Part shown: one piece after another, positions 44,628 through 55,880 of the stretch
Layout: each line of letters opens with the position of its first letter
Numbering within the stretch: the first letter of the stretch is position 1
The notes under the pieces: generated by a model
What the model was told of the DNA's origin: nothing
The model's database searches: none
The model's input: the letters and a program-made list of their open reading frames with translations, nothing else
Translations under genes and position numbers: made by a program
From: Agrocybe praecox
Lineage: Eukaryota > Basidiomycota > Agaricomycetes > Agaricales > Agrocybaceae
Reading direction: 5' to 3'
NCBI GenBank assembly: GCA_964017145.1
Contig: OZ024840.1
Location: 3,720,001 to 3,784,000 of the forward strand
Length of the DNA: 64,000 nucleotides

Positions 44628-46747
44628 ATGGCTTCAACGATTGTCAGGAGGCATAGAGTGAAATTGGCGTCTCTGCCACACCGATACTTCTCGTCGACTG
44701 CGACTTGGGCTTCGCAAAGGCAGATACAAGCTCGGGTACGTCTTTATAAACTTCAAAAAATGACATACTCTGACTGAGATATAGGCTAAGATTCAAGAGA
44801 TAGACGCCAATCATCCCGTTTCTCACCATTTGGTGGACACATTCAAGCGCCAACACAACTACCTTCGAATTTCATTAACAGAAAGATGTAATTTGAGATG
44901 TAAGTTGTTGAAGAAACTCGTGGCCGAGTCAGTAGACTGACTACTTTGAATATAGGTTTTTATTGTATGCCTAGTGAAGGCATTGAACTATCGCCAGACG
45001 GGAAGCTATTGACAAATGAAGAGATTCTCCGGCTCGCAACGTTGTTCGTGAAGAGTGGAGTCACTAAAATCCGGCTTACTGGAGGAGAACCCACCGTTCG
45101 GAAAGGGATCACAGAGATAGTTGGTAGCTTGAACGAGTTACGGCAATATGGTCTGAAATCCATCGGAATGACAAGTAATGGGCTTGCTCTCCATCGGAAG
45201 CTTCCTCAGCTCATTAAAAACGGATTGACGCATTTAAACCTCAGGTATGTCTGCAGCAGCTTTATTCATACATGATATGATGTGTTGAGACAGAATATAG
45301 TCTAGATACTCTGGATCCTTTCAAATTCGAGATCATCACCAGACGGAGAGGGCACGAGGCTGTTCTCAAAGCCTTGGATGTCGCATTGAAATCATCTCTA
45401 GCATCTGTCAAAATCAATGTGGTTATCATCAAAGGTCTAAACGACTCTGAAGTCCTCGACTTCGTCGAAATGACCAAGGATCAATCCATTTCCGTGCGTT
45501 TCATTGAATTTATGCCATTCACTGGCAACAAATGGGACAAGAAGAAGATGGTTGAATCTTCCGAACTGCTTCGTCGTATCGAGCTTAAGCATTCGAATAT
45601 CCAACGTGCTCCAGATGAGCTCAACGACACTGCAAGGTCATGGACGATACCTGGCTATAAAGGGAACTTCGGCTTCATTTCGAGCATGTCAGATCACTTC
45701 TGTAGCTCTTGCAATCGCCTAAGACTGACGGCAGATGGCCAGATCAAGGTACAGCTCTTTTTATTCCAACATTCTTGATAGCGCCTAATGGAAAACCCCA
45801 GGTCTGCCTATTTGATGCGACTGAAATGTCTCTAAGAGACCAAATACGTATGGGCGCATCTGATGAAGACTTACTCCAGACAATTGGACGCGCAGTCTCT
45901 GGGAAGAAGGAAAAACATGCTGGGATGGAAGACATTGATGTGATCACGAATCGCCCAATGATTCTCATAGGTGGTTGAGTGTTCTACATGTACAATCCAC
46001 TCTCTTCTATGTTATTTACTTTCCTCAATCATATCCACCTTCGCAGCTCGTCCAAGAAAACATACCATTCCTCATCGGAGCAAGAGCCACTCAATCTTTC
46101 CGTGGATTTTTCCAGACAGATCCAAATCATCAAGATCAAGTACACTCGACATGATTAAACGAACATATAGTACGACAACCAAACTCACTCATCTTGATGA
46201 GCACGGGCGGGCGGCCGTGGTCGATGTCGGTAGCAAGGATATCACAAAGCGAACCGCAACAGCTTCTGGTCGCATTTTCATACCACACATAGCTTACAAT
46301 CTCGTCACTGCATCGTATCCCAGTGCTTCTGATGGCCCCGGAACCGATGATGATCCACAATCGAAAATGGTAGCAAAAACAAGGAAAAAAGGTGATACCC
46401 TAACCGTAGCCCAACTGGCCGCTATCATGGGAGCAAAGCAAACATCATCATTGATCCCTCTTTGCCACCCACTTTTGCTCTCCAAAATAGACGTCAGGCT
46501 CCAATCAGAAGAGTCGAAAGATCCTGACTCCGCGAAGAAATACAGCATCATTTGCACAGCAACTGTTGCATGCGAAGGCAAAACAGGAGTGGAGATGGAG
46601 GCTCTAACCGCCGTTTCCGTTGGATTGTTAACGGTTTGGGATATGCTAAAAGCAGTGGCTGGAAAGGAGATGGAGATTGGAGAGATTATTGTATCTCATA
46701 AATCCGGGGGTAGGAGCGGCGATTTCACAAGAGAGTCTAAATCCTAA
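44628..46747 (+). CDS. cnxABC: Bifunctional molybdenum cofactor enzyme, MoaA-MoaC fusion
   Basis: This converts GTP to cyclic pyranopterin monophosphate, the first step of molybdenum cofactor synthesis. The N-terminus ([20 protein letters not shown]) looks like a mitochondrial presequence. The MoaA part has the radical-SAM cluster RCNLRCFYC, split by an intron at the second Cys, then [12 protein letters not shown] and the C-terminal iron-sulfur site [17 protein letters not shown]. It reads [13 protein letters not shown] if the intron at 45971-46046 is kept. Splicing instead joins ...MILI(G) to [12 protein letters not shown] and continues into MoaC. MoaC motifs include [33 protein letters not shown] and [20 protein letters not shown]. 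The end is at 46747. Spliced length is about 640 residues. Fused genes of this type are known in Aspergillus (cnxABC) and in animals (MOCS1). Confidence 0.92.
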
Positions 46748-46883
46748 TGGCGTTTTGGGAAAACACAACTACATAATATATCTAACTATAAAGATACAAA
46801 TTTCTTACGAGATGAGATCCCTATCGACGCAAATTTTGCGAACGAGTAACGCGATCCCACTTTAATCAGACGGCTCATATGCC

Positions 46884-47424
46884 TCACGACCTCACGAATG
46901 TTGTAAGCTGGTCGAGAATCTCCGCTTCATCTGTTAGCCTTCCCACTTGCTTGCCCTAGACGGCCGAAAATCGCTATGGTGAACGACTCTCGTAATACTG
47001 ACAACTAAGGAAACATACATCTTTCTGACGTATAATCGTCGGCACACCAGTAACGTTCCATGGCTCTTGGCGATATATATTGGCCGGCGTTTTCCATCTA
47101 CAGGACATTCACTTGCGATTAGCGGGAAAATTCAAAGCGTCTGATTGGTCGCAACTTCTGCCACACTCACTGGCCTCGGTCACCGACGTAAACTATCAAA
47201 GCATCTGGTCCACGATCCGAGAATACATCCTGAACCAATCGGTCCACTGCTCGACAGTCCTACGTATATCAAAATTCAGTGAAGAAGAAAAGGTGAATCC
47301 GAGAGACGCTCACTGGACACCACATCTGACCATCAACGACTGACGAGTAAAAGACGATGAACTCTTCGGGAACAGTCTGCAACGTTTTGACGTCAATCGA
47401 TCCATCTGCAAAGTTTAAGGGCAT
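46884..47424 (-). CDS. Thioredoxin-like protein with WCPDC motif (TXNDC17/DUF953 type)
   Basis: TXNDC17 (TRP14) proteins are small cytosolic disulfide reductases. The start is ATG 47424 (MPLNFADGSIDVKTLQTVPE). An intron after WCP joins to DCRAVDRLVQDVFSDRGPDA, rebuilding the WCPDC active site, both Cys present. VYVGDRGQ joins to WKTPANIYRQEPWNVTGVPT, with the cis-Pro loop TGVPT. The final exon reads GKQVGRLTDEAEILDQLTTF and stops at 46884. About 125 residues over four exons, normal for the family. An upstream in-frame extension (to 47514) exists but adds non-family sequence. It ends 136 bp from the MoaC end on the other strand. Confidence 0.88.
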
Positions 47425-48072
47425 GGTGTTGGATAGGCGCTGAGCGCTGATCAATGGAATCGTTGTTAGACAAGAGTCAGAGTTGTAATCTGTAAAGCAT
47501 CGACCAACACGCATTATCAGTCAGTCGGATGACGTCATCTCGACTTTGAATGAGGAGAACATACCGTCAAAGACAGCGTCAACAAGCGATAGTGACTGTG
47601 AAATGTTTAGGGATGGGACTAGATAATATCTTCTTGCAACAAGATGTATTTGTGGCGTTTCTCAAATGCATTCCATTGCAACGCAAATCTAGTACTACTA
47701 GAAAGCGAAAGACAGTGCACGGTGGTGGGTGTAAAAGGATAAAAAGGAATAAATAAGAGGTCGCAAAAAAGGACCGTGCGGGGAGAATGAACCTGTCAAT
47801 AATGAAAACGGAGGGGAAACTACGCATTGAAAAGACGTATTAAGAACCAAATATTGTTAAGCAGCAAGAAGTCGAAGGTATAAATTTTAGTTGTCCGTTT
47901 GCAAGCAAAGTATAATGGTATAAATGAATAATGGTCCATGGGGAGATTGACTGTATATATATGCGGGGGGAGGATGGATGAGAAAACACTCTACGATGCA
48001 TGCGGCATGGACGACGTGACAGCAAGAAACCTGCGAGGACAAGCACAGAACTGAGTTTAACCTTCAGTTCCT
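47425..48072. other. Intergenic region upstream of the thioredoxin-like gene
   Basis: This 648 bp gap is AT-rich and has no supported gene. It should contain the thioredoxin-like promoter and the 3' end of the Thr-rich protein gene. Confidence 0.35.
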
Positions 48073-49838
48073 TTAATAACCGTAGCCAGAGCTTCCACTT
48101 GAGCTGGACGATCCACTTGAGCTGGACGATCCACTGGATCCGTAGGAACCAGATGAGCCGTAGGAGCCAGATGAACTGCCATAGCTGCCAGACGAACTGC
48201 CGTAGGAGCCAGACGAACCGCCATAGCTTCCAGACGAACTGCCGTAGCTTCCACCGTAAGAACTAGAGACGGTGGTAGCAGCTGGTGGGGAAGCGTAGGT
48301 GTAGCCGTTGCTGTTGCCCTGAGTGAGCCAGTACTGCGACTTGCACTTGCCGAGGCAGTCGGTAAGGCCAGTGTTCATGACTTGTTGGATCTCGGTCGTG
48401 GTGGCAGTGGCAGTGGCTGTCGAGGTTGACAGGTAGGTGACTGTTGCGGTAGCGGTAAAGGTTTGGTCCCAGACTTTGGTAGACGTGACAGTGTTGACAA
48501 GAGTTTTGGTCTGTGCATTTTTATATCAGTATCAGCTGAACGACGCGCAAAGTCTGATGCAGATGAAACTCACGTTGTCAATGGTCTGGGTCTCCTTCCA
48601 CACAGAAACGACAGTGGTGGGCTGGACATAGGTGCTGACTTGGGTAACAGTGACCATGTCAGTCATCGTCTCCGTCATCGTGGCGGTTTGCACCGAGGTG
48701 AAGGACGAAGTGACGGTATCAGTCATGGTGTGCTGGATGGTCTGGGTCTGGTACGAGATAAATCAATGAGTAATTCATTTTCACGTTTACTATTATTTTT
48801 CCTGGTACTCACCTTGTCGATTACTTCAGTGCTGACCCAGACCTTGGTGTATGTGGTGGGAACAACGACAGTGCTGATTTGAGTCCTGGTGACAAAGTCG
48901 GTCATGGTCTCCTTCAGGGTCTCAGTAGCAGTATCGGTCATAGTAGCGGTCTGGGTGTAGATGTTGACCTGGGTCATGGTCTCAGTAGCAGTGTGGGTCC
49001 TCTCAACAGTCATGGTGTTGTCGATGATTTCAGTCGACACCCAAATGCGAGTAGTTGGCATAACTTCGGTCGAGGTAACCACTTGGGTGACCTGTTGGAT
49101 GTCGGTCATGGTTTGGGTGACTGTCTCGTGCATGGTGATTGTCGTAGGGACAGTCTGGGTGTACACCTATCGCAACTTTTGCTTAGAATATGCTCAAAAT
49201 TTGCAACAGTAAATCAGATTTACCTGTGTCTGAGTAGCGGTCACTGTTACTGTCTCGATACTGTTGTATCCACCATATCCGTAGCTGTTACCACCATATC
49301 CGTAGCTGTTATCGTAGCCATAGCTGCTGTCGCAGTTGCTATAAAGACAAGTATTTAGAATCGACCATAGTATGCACAAGAGAGAATCACTCACTTGTTG
49401 TTGACGTTGATTATCGTAGTAGCGTAACATGAATCGAAAGTTTCGGTGTACTAAATGAAAGACAATAATTACTTTCTAGAAAAATGATCTACGGAATAAT
49501 GCTGGACGCACCCACGATGCTCTCTGGCAAGAACCATCTGACTGCTTTGAATAACCGTAACCGCAGTTGAGTGTTTTATATCCTCCGCTCTGGTAGGAGG
49601 AGTATGGCATGTAGGCGTAAAAGTCCTCCCCAACGGAAGGGGCTGTTGTTGGAACCGAGGGAGCGGCTCCTCCATACCCTCCTCCGTTTCCTCCTGTAGG
49701 TGTTGGTGTGACGGAAGCTCCACTTGACGAAGCAGCCGGTGAATTTGAGGCATCAACGGGGACCATGGACATTCCAATAACGCTGACTTGAGCGACAGCA
49801 GCGCTAACAAGGGACAAACCAAAGATTATTGACTTCAT
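48073..49838 (-). CDS. Secreted Thr-rich repeat protein (wall or adhesin-like)
   Basis: The start is ATG 49838 with a signal peptide (MKSIIFGLSLVSAAVAQVSV). The N-terminal part is Ser/Gly/Pro-rich, with a small Cys-containing region (NCGYGYSKQSDGSCQ) and a Tyr/Gly repeat (YGYDNSYGYGGNSYGYGGYN). The middle is three degenerate Thr-rich units on separate exons, each ending in a related motif: VSTEIIDN, VSTEVIDK and WKETQTIDN. Each contains a VVxPTT or VMPTT core. The C-terminus has a Cys pair (DCLGKCKSQYWL) and a long Ser/Gly/Tyr repeat based on SYGSSSG, ending SGYGY at 48073. Heavy O-mannosylation and cell-surface location are inferred. There is no GPI signal and no named domain. About 470-490 residues. 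Confidence 0.78.
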
Positions 49839-50403
49839 GATGACTTGAAAGTAAAGAAAGTGGTGCTGCTAAATGCAATAAAGGATCTCAAAAAATGATT
49901 TTCTATGTGCGAAGTCGAAAAGGAGGGATAAGTGAGCGATCTACGCTGGCGTTGACTGTCTTGCAGTTAATGAGACGCGATCGTGCGACGAGCAGCTGGT
50001 AAAAGCGGCAGGCTGGAGGAGATTTAGTGATGAATACGATGAGATGAGGATAAGAAAATTACCGCTAAAAAAGAAAAAAAGAGAACGAAAAAAGCGAAGA
50101 ACGAAGAACGAAGAGGAGGGAGGGGGTAAGGGAAAAGGAAATATCGAGGGTTCTGTATTTGAATGATCAGTCAACCGGTCACCAGCTCCCACAGGACTGG
50201 TAGCAACCTCGCAACCATTGGCATGCCTCATCATATTCCTCATCAACAGCCATTTGGAAAAGGCTCAAGGAGATCTCGGTAGTGACACCTCCGCTGATGG
50301 GTCTCTATGCAAGAAATCCTGGATTTTACCCGGTTCGATGAACACTTTTATAATAAATTTACTACAGATATCAACATGTATACAACTATATTCATCCGTC
50401 CAA
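49839..50403. other. Intergenic region upstream of the Thr-rich protein gene
   Basis: This 565 bp gap contains a purine-rich tract (50070-50145, AAAAAAGAGAACGAAAAAAG and similar units). No gene is supported. It should hold the promoter of the Thr-rich protein gene. Confidence 0.35.
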
Positions 50404-53400
50404 TCATGATGAGGACAGCCTTGGATTGGACAATGACAACGGTTTACCCGCAAATGCTCCTGCCCGTCGTCCAAAGTCGCCATGCACATCCAACAGGATC
50501 TTGAGCGCATTTCTCGCCCGCACCTTCGACAACTCGTCTGGACGAGAGGTAAGCGCTGTCTCCATCTTGACCGGCTTCTCTTGCCAAGGGTACTATATAG
50601 CGCATCAGCTGAGAAATTCAACCCTGCCAAGAGTTGTAGGCCACTTACGGGTAGCTAAGCCGCGACGAATGAAAGAGCACGTTGGTTAACTGCGACCAGT
50701 TGATAAAAATAGTTCGACTTACAACATCCTTTAATGTCTCATAAGCTGTGATTGTGTCCATGAGTAACGTGCTCATAACATGCAGAGTATCTCAATTCTC
50801 ACCAAGAAGCGTAAATCCGAACTGTGGGCTGCTTCGGATTACACGAGCGGGACCTCCTTTGAATAGCGCACGGAATCCTTCCTCTCGGTCTATATCAATA
50901 GATAAGGCGCCGTACGACTCCTCCAACGAATGAACACTCACAGATCTTTACGAATGCATCTCTTAGACCAGAGTAGTGAGTTTGTCCCTTGCGTGCTTCA
51001 ACTTGCAATCTGGTCTTCACAACATCTAGGTGGAACAACCGATGAGATCATCACGGAGGCTATGGTGAGTAGATGGAATCCCACCTGCCGGAGTGGTAAG
51101 ATATGCCGCAGGCATGCCACTGACAGGATCATCAGTAAAGCTAAATCTACTTCAAAAATATCATAGAAGACACACGCAATAGCAGCTGCAGACAGTGTTT
51201 CCAGGAAGGACAGGCGTTTCCCATTGTACCCATCCTCGAAAACGTCGGTCCTCAAGTGAGAGTACGCTGTGAAGTAAATCGCAGAGAATGGGATATCACG
51301 AAGGAGACACGCAGTAGCACCCTTGTACAATCCAAGAATCCCTAATTGCCGGATGATGTGGACAGCGCCTTTTGGAACAGCGCCCTCAACCTTGGCAGCT
51401 TCACCCTGTATTTGAAGCCGGATTTTCCTGAAAATAGATGTTGTGAGTTTACAGCTCCTCAGTACTAAATAAAACTTACACGATTTCCAAAGGATTCGTG
51501 AAGACCTATAGATAGATCAGGCTATGCATGTCCGTGTCCGGAGCGGAGTGCGACGTACGACTTGAGAGCCTCCTGCCATACCTCCTGCCACTAGTTCCCA
51601 TCCAATCTTAATTCTTCCGGTTTCAGGGTCCATTGCCCGACCACGTATCAAGTCATTGACAGTCAATTTAATAGCCTTTTCGGGAGCTACACCCTATAAA
51701 ACAAGCGACTTTTAGCGCCCATTCGACTACTTCTTTGGTTCAGTGCACTTACCACAAGCTGGGGACCCAAGCCCCGATAGAAGCCAAGGAAACCTTCGTT
51801 TCTGAAGATTTTTTGGGCACAATCAATACTGTTCTTGTACAGCATCTGCCCAACCACCGTTGATCGTTGATTTTGCATTCTGATATATCGGTCTATAAGC
51901 CTATCGCTCGAGGGGAAACGCTCAGGACATACCGGGTCTAAAGAGCAATAGGTTACAGAGCTCAATCAGATGAAGATACGAAGCAGATTAATCCATACCT
52001 TAACTACACAGGTGATCAGTTATGCGCTCTCGGGATAGGATATAACTACTTACCCATGTCGATAGGGTAGACAATAGTAGCACCAACAGCTCCAGCAAGA
52101 CCTATAAGATTTGTTCAACCACCGACCCATTCCTTAAAACATCGTCTACTCACCGCCCTGCATGAAGTTATAAGAAGAATGAAAGAAACTCTGGATGAAA
52201 GTCTCCTGGTGTGGCTTCTGTTCCTCGAACTCATGGTGAGGGGGTCTCCAACGTGGGTCCAATAATTGTGCAAAGTCAATGAGAGCAAGTCTCTGTGTAG
52301 CAACTCCTCGTCCAGCGAAATGGAAAATTATGGAAGCTTCCATAGGGGTGAATAAAGAGTAACGGGAAGTGGATGCGGCGTGGTTTAAGAAATCGGTTTG
52401 GTCTATGCGGCCATCTTTGCTTTTCGCAGTGGACTCGCGAATTATCCTGAATGAAGAGATCAACTTCACGTTTTTGACGAGAAAATCGAAATATCATTAA
52501 CATACCTCTCTACCATATCCATTTCTAATTCGGGAGGTCAGTAACTGGGAGTCGGCATAACAAAGGTTCCTAGAACACACCTCTAATGACATTATGGAAG
52601 GCAACAACCTCCGAGTAAGATATACGCTGGCCTGGACTCAATGCGCAGAGAGTAGGCAGTCTGTCTATAACCGCATCTGATAGTTTATGTCCAGCAATTT
52701 CCTGGAAAGCTTGGTTAACGAGGTCGTTGAGTTGGGGTAATCAAAGGGGTACGGACTAGAATGATTCTTTTGAATTCTTCCGGTCTAATAAATCCGTCCT
52801 GGTCGTTATCTAGGTATTTGAAAGCCTGGCGCAAGCGCTCGCCCTGCAAGCCTTTCATCAGCTGGGTGAACTCATTGTCTGTGCAAGAATACGTAAGCGA
52901 AAAGTTAAAAAAGGAGTAAAAAAGGAGTAAAATATTACTGACATCCCAATACATGAGCCCCATTTTTCTTTCCGAGGTAGAGTTTAATCCAGTCACTGTA
53001 AAGCACCCATTAGCAAAAGCTAATCAAGAAAGATAGGGGTTATACAAACCAGTCAAAATCAAAAGGTATCGCGTCCGACCCTAGATTGGCCGAGAAAACG
53101 GTCTTGAATTCATTATAATCGATGTATCCGGAGTTGTCACTGTATGCCACGAGTTAGGAAAATATACTCATTGCCGTGAAAGAACCTTACATACACATCG
53201 AAATATTGGAAGGCCATCCAATAGTCGGCATCGGGCCTCTTTAAGAGGGTTTCAAAAACCGTAAAATCCTCCCAGGAAACCAATCCACGGCGAGAAGTAT
53301 CTGCAATTCGGAAGAGGATCGCGAATTGTGCGCGACCGATTTTCGAGAGGTCACCCTTTGGTGCAATTGCATCGACGAATCCTTCCGAGTCCAAGAATCT

Positions 53401-53681
53401 GCCATGGCGAATAAATAAAGACACAGTCGAGTCAGTACTTCGGAACTTCTCTCTTTCAACGGGGCCTCCCACTGTCAGGCCCATGTGACTAGAGCTTGAG
53501 AGACTTACTTTTCGCCATTAACCTCTTTAGCATTGGTATCGAAAGTACGCCTCCAGCGCTTGAGCTCGTTCTCCGGCACAGAAACGGCGGTGCGCACAGA
53601 CTGAAGTGCTGATTTTGTGAATGACTTGGAGTCATCTGTATCACACTGAACCGTCGGAAGTATGCGGGTCCATGAAGACAT
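50404..53681 (-). CDS. agc1: Mitochondrial aspartate/glutamate carrier with EF-hands
   Basis: This inner-membrane carrier exchanges aspartate for glutamate plus a proton in the malate-aspartate shuttle. The start is ATG 53681 ([20 protein letters not shown]). The N-terminal half has EF-hand-like units: [15 protein letters not shown] and [19 protein letters not shown]. The mitochondrial carrier domain follows with three repeats: [43 protein letters not shown] and [20 protein letters not shown] (the last with uncertain splicing). [18 protein letters not shown] is visible in the final repeat. The C-terminal tail ([14 protein letters not shown] [16 protein letters not shown]) runs to stop 50404. 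About 690 residues over a dozen exons. Animal citrin/aralar and yeast Agc1 are the closest known relatives. Confidence 0.92.
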
Positions 53682-54009
53682 GGTTAGGGGCGGTTTGAAG
53701 GAAAAACTATGTGATGGGATATAGTATTATTGAATGAAGGGTATACCAAGCTGTACTGAGGAAACCAGCTGGAGGAGAGGAAACGAGGGTTATGGAGCTC
53801 AAGGCGAAGGGGAGGCGAAACGTCGAACAGACAACAAAGTTTTCGTGTGCGGGGTTAACACCGGCATAACTTACCCGATCGGGAAGTCGACAAACGGCCG
53901 AAAGGCAGCGGAACATGGAATTAGGTAATTCTTGCCCCGCTCATCTTCCCGTTTTGTTTCCGTTGAAAATATGCGTCAAAGAATAGGATAAAATCCGTAT
54001 ATATTATAT
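53682..54009. other. Intergenic region upstream of the carrier gene
   Basis: This 328 bp gap lies between the carrier start and the Trm5 gene end, both on the minus strand. The open frame at 53734-53928 (plus) has no domain. Promoter and terminator sequences are expected here. Confidence 0.3.
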
Positions 54010-55880
54010 TTACTTGGTCAAAGAAAAAGCGACCTCGCGAGGCAGGCGGAAACTTATACAGTACATTTCTTTATTGGGAGCCACAGAACGCACCAGGTGT
54101 AATCCTACCTCCCCGGTCAATGGATACCCCAGTTTTTCTTCCGCTCTCTGAATTTCAAACCATCAAATAAGCACAGATAATCGGTCCGGGGAACAGAATA
54201 AACGGACCTGACGAATATCTTTTTCCGCCTTTTCTGGCTCTAACTCTCGTGTAAAGCAATGACAATGGACCATGGGCATTTCGTCGTATATACCGCTCAA
54301 ATCCCGCCCGTTATCGTCGACTAAAATTCCGCGGAAAGCGTCTAAGAAAGTGAGAGCAGAGTCTGGAAGATTCATCACGAATTGCGATATCCGCTGTCGG
54401 GAAGGTTCGGTCGATTCGGCAGCATTTGGCGGTGGAATAGGATGGCCTTCAGCTGCCAGTTTCTGTAACCTCCTTCGCTCTTTCTCCTCTTGAACTCTAC
54501 TTGGCTTGGGACCTGTATATGCGGAAAAGGGGTTGTCGTAAACACGAGAGACACAGGTTCGGATAAAATCGCGTCCGTCTTCACACGAAACGCGCACAAG
54601 GTCTGTTACCTGGAATTCATGTCAGTTTATCTAAAGGAGTTTGCTGATAAGACCGATAAGTAATTACCCGATTATCTTTCACATTTTTGGTCAGATATTT
54701 CGCGCTGTTGGGATTCAAGTCGTTTCCAAGAACAGCACATCCTTTTTTGGCCGCGGGCACGGCGAAAGGCCCAACTCCGGCAAACACATCGGCGACCACG
54801 TCCTCAGGCTTAAACATCTGTACTAAACGCTCGTGTTCAGTATGCAGTCGGGAGTTCCAGTAGACCTCAGTGAAGTCAAATGTGAAACGACAGTCTGATT
54901 CATGCTAAAATCTCGCATAAGATAAGGAGAAAAAGATCCTTGAGAAGGACTCACATGTTCCACAACATAATTTGGTTCCCCAGCAATCAGTTCCATCTTG
55001 AAAAAGCGAAACTTTGTGTCAATGGAATCAAGTTTATTGACAACAGTCGTAACCCGTTTGTTTTTCTGCATTTTCATGAATAAGGTTATTAACAGCATAA
55101 ATTAATCGCGCACATCAAGAATAAGTTGACCGATAATATGTTTGTACGGCAAGTATTCACTGTTCAAATTGACATGTGCTGGATAAATGCCATCAACACT
55201 CCCTGTATGTTGTGTAATTCGGTAAGCTCGCACCTATATGACCTGTCATCGCAAAACCCACGGGCGCCCCTTCCCGGAGCTCTTCAGGAAGGAAGACATG
55301 TAGACAATCCTCTATATGTATATGAGCACAAGCTTTTCAGTAGGTTATGAAGTAACACACCCGCAGTCCAGTAGTCATAATCAAGATCAATCTTGTATTC
55401 CGCCAGTCCTTTTGCTTCTTTATCCAAAAATTCCTGAGCCTCTTGGGGAATATCAGCTGGCTTGCAACAACAGTCAGTTTATTGAAAGATGTATGGTGGA
55501 TTATATCCATACCCTTCTCGGACACCCTTAGAAGTACCAGACGATCCCCATCTGGTTGAGACGGATCGGACACGACACTTCGTATTTTTGGGAGATCCAT
55601 GAGACAACTGAACAAAAAAAAAAACTGAATATTGCAGGAATTACCAACAAAGAAAGTATACACACGTCTTCAGTTCAGAAGCTTTCAACAGGATACGCGT
55701 CCTCTCAGGTGGAACACGCGCTCCAAGGACTGTCAATGTTTTCTTGAAGGCGTCCTTGTCGAGATGATCTCTGGGACCATTGTAAGGCGGTGGTGATGCG
55801 TCGAGATAAAGATGACGAGACATCCTTAAAGCAGAATAAATTGCGGTATGCCTTTGAAAGAGCTTTTGCACCAGAAGCAT
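54010..55880 (-). CDS. trm5: tRNA (guanine37-N1)-methyltransferase Trm5
   Basis: Trm5 methylates G37 of tRNAs, preventing frameshifts. Readable exons include LDKDAFKKTLTVLGARVPPE, LMDLPKIRSVVSDP, AEYKIDLDYDYWTAG and LHVFLPEELREGAPVGFAMT. Then come IGQLILDKNKRVTTVVNKLD, FDFTEVYWNSRLHTEHERLV and the SAM-binding segment DVFAGVGPFAVPAAKKGCAV with GNDLNPNSAKYL. Next are VMNLPDSALTFLDAFRG, the catalytic NLPDSA region, and YCISFRLPREVAFSLTK, ending at 54010. There are two in-frame start candidates: ATG 55880 (MLLVQKLFQRHTAIYSALRM), mitochondrial-presequence-like, and ATG 55823 (MSRHLYLDASPPP). Dual-localised Trm5 in yeast uses a similar pair. A third ATG at 55952 is less likely. Confidence 0.9.

Noticed and set aside
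48060..48260. Tandem repeat array or CRISPR-like array
   Set aside because: The repeats are coding Ser/Gly/Tyr repeats of the secreted protein, without unique spacers.
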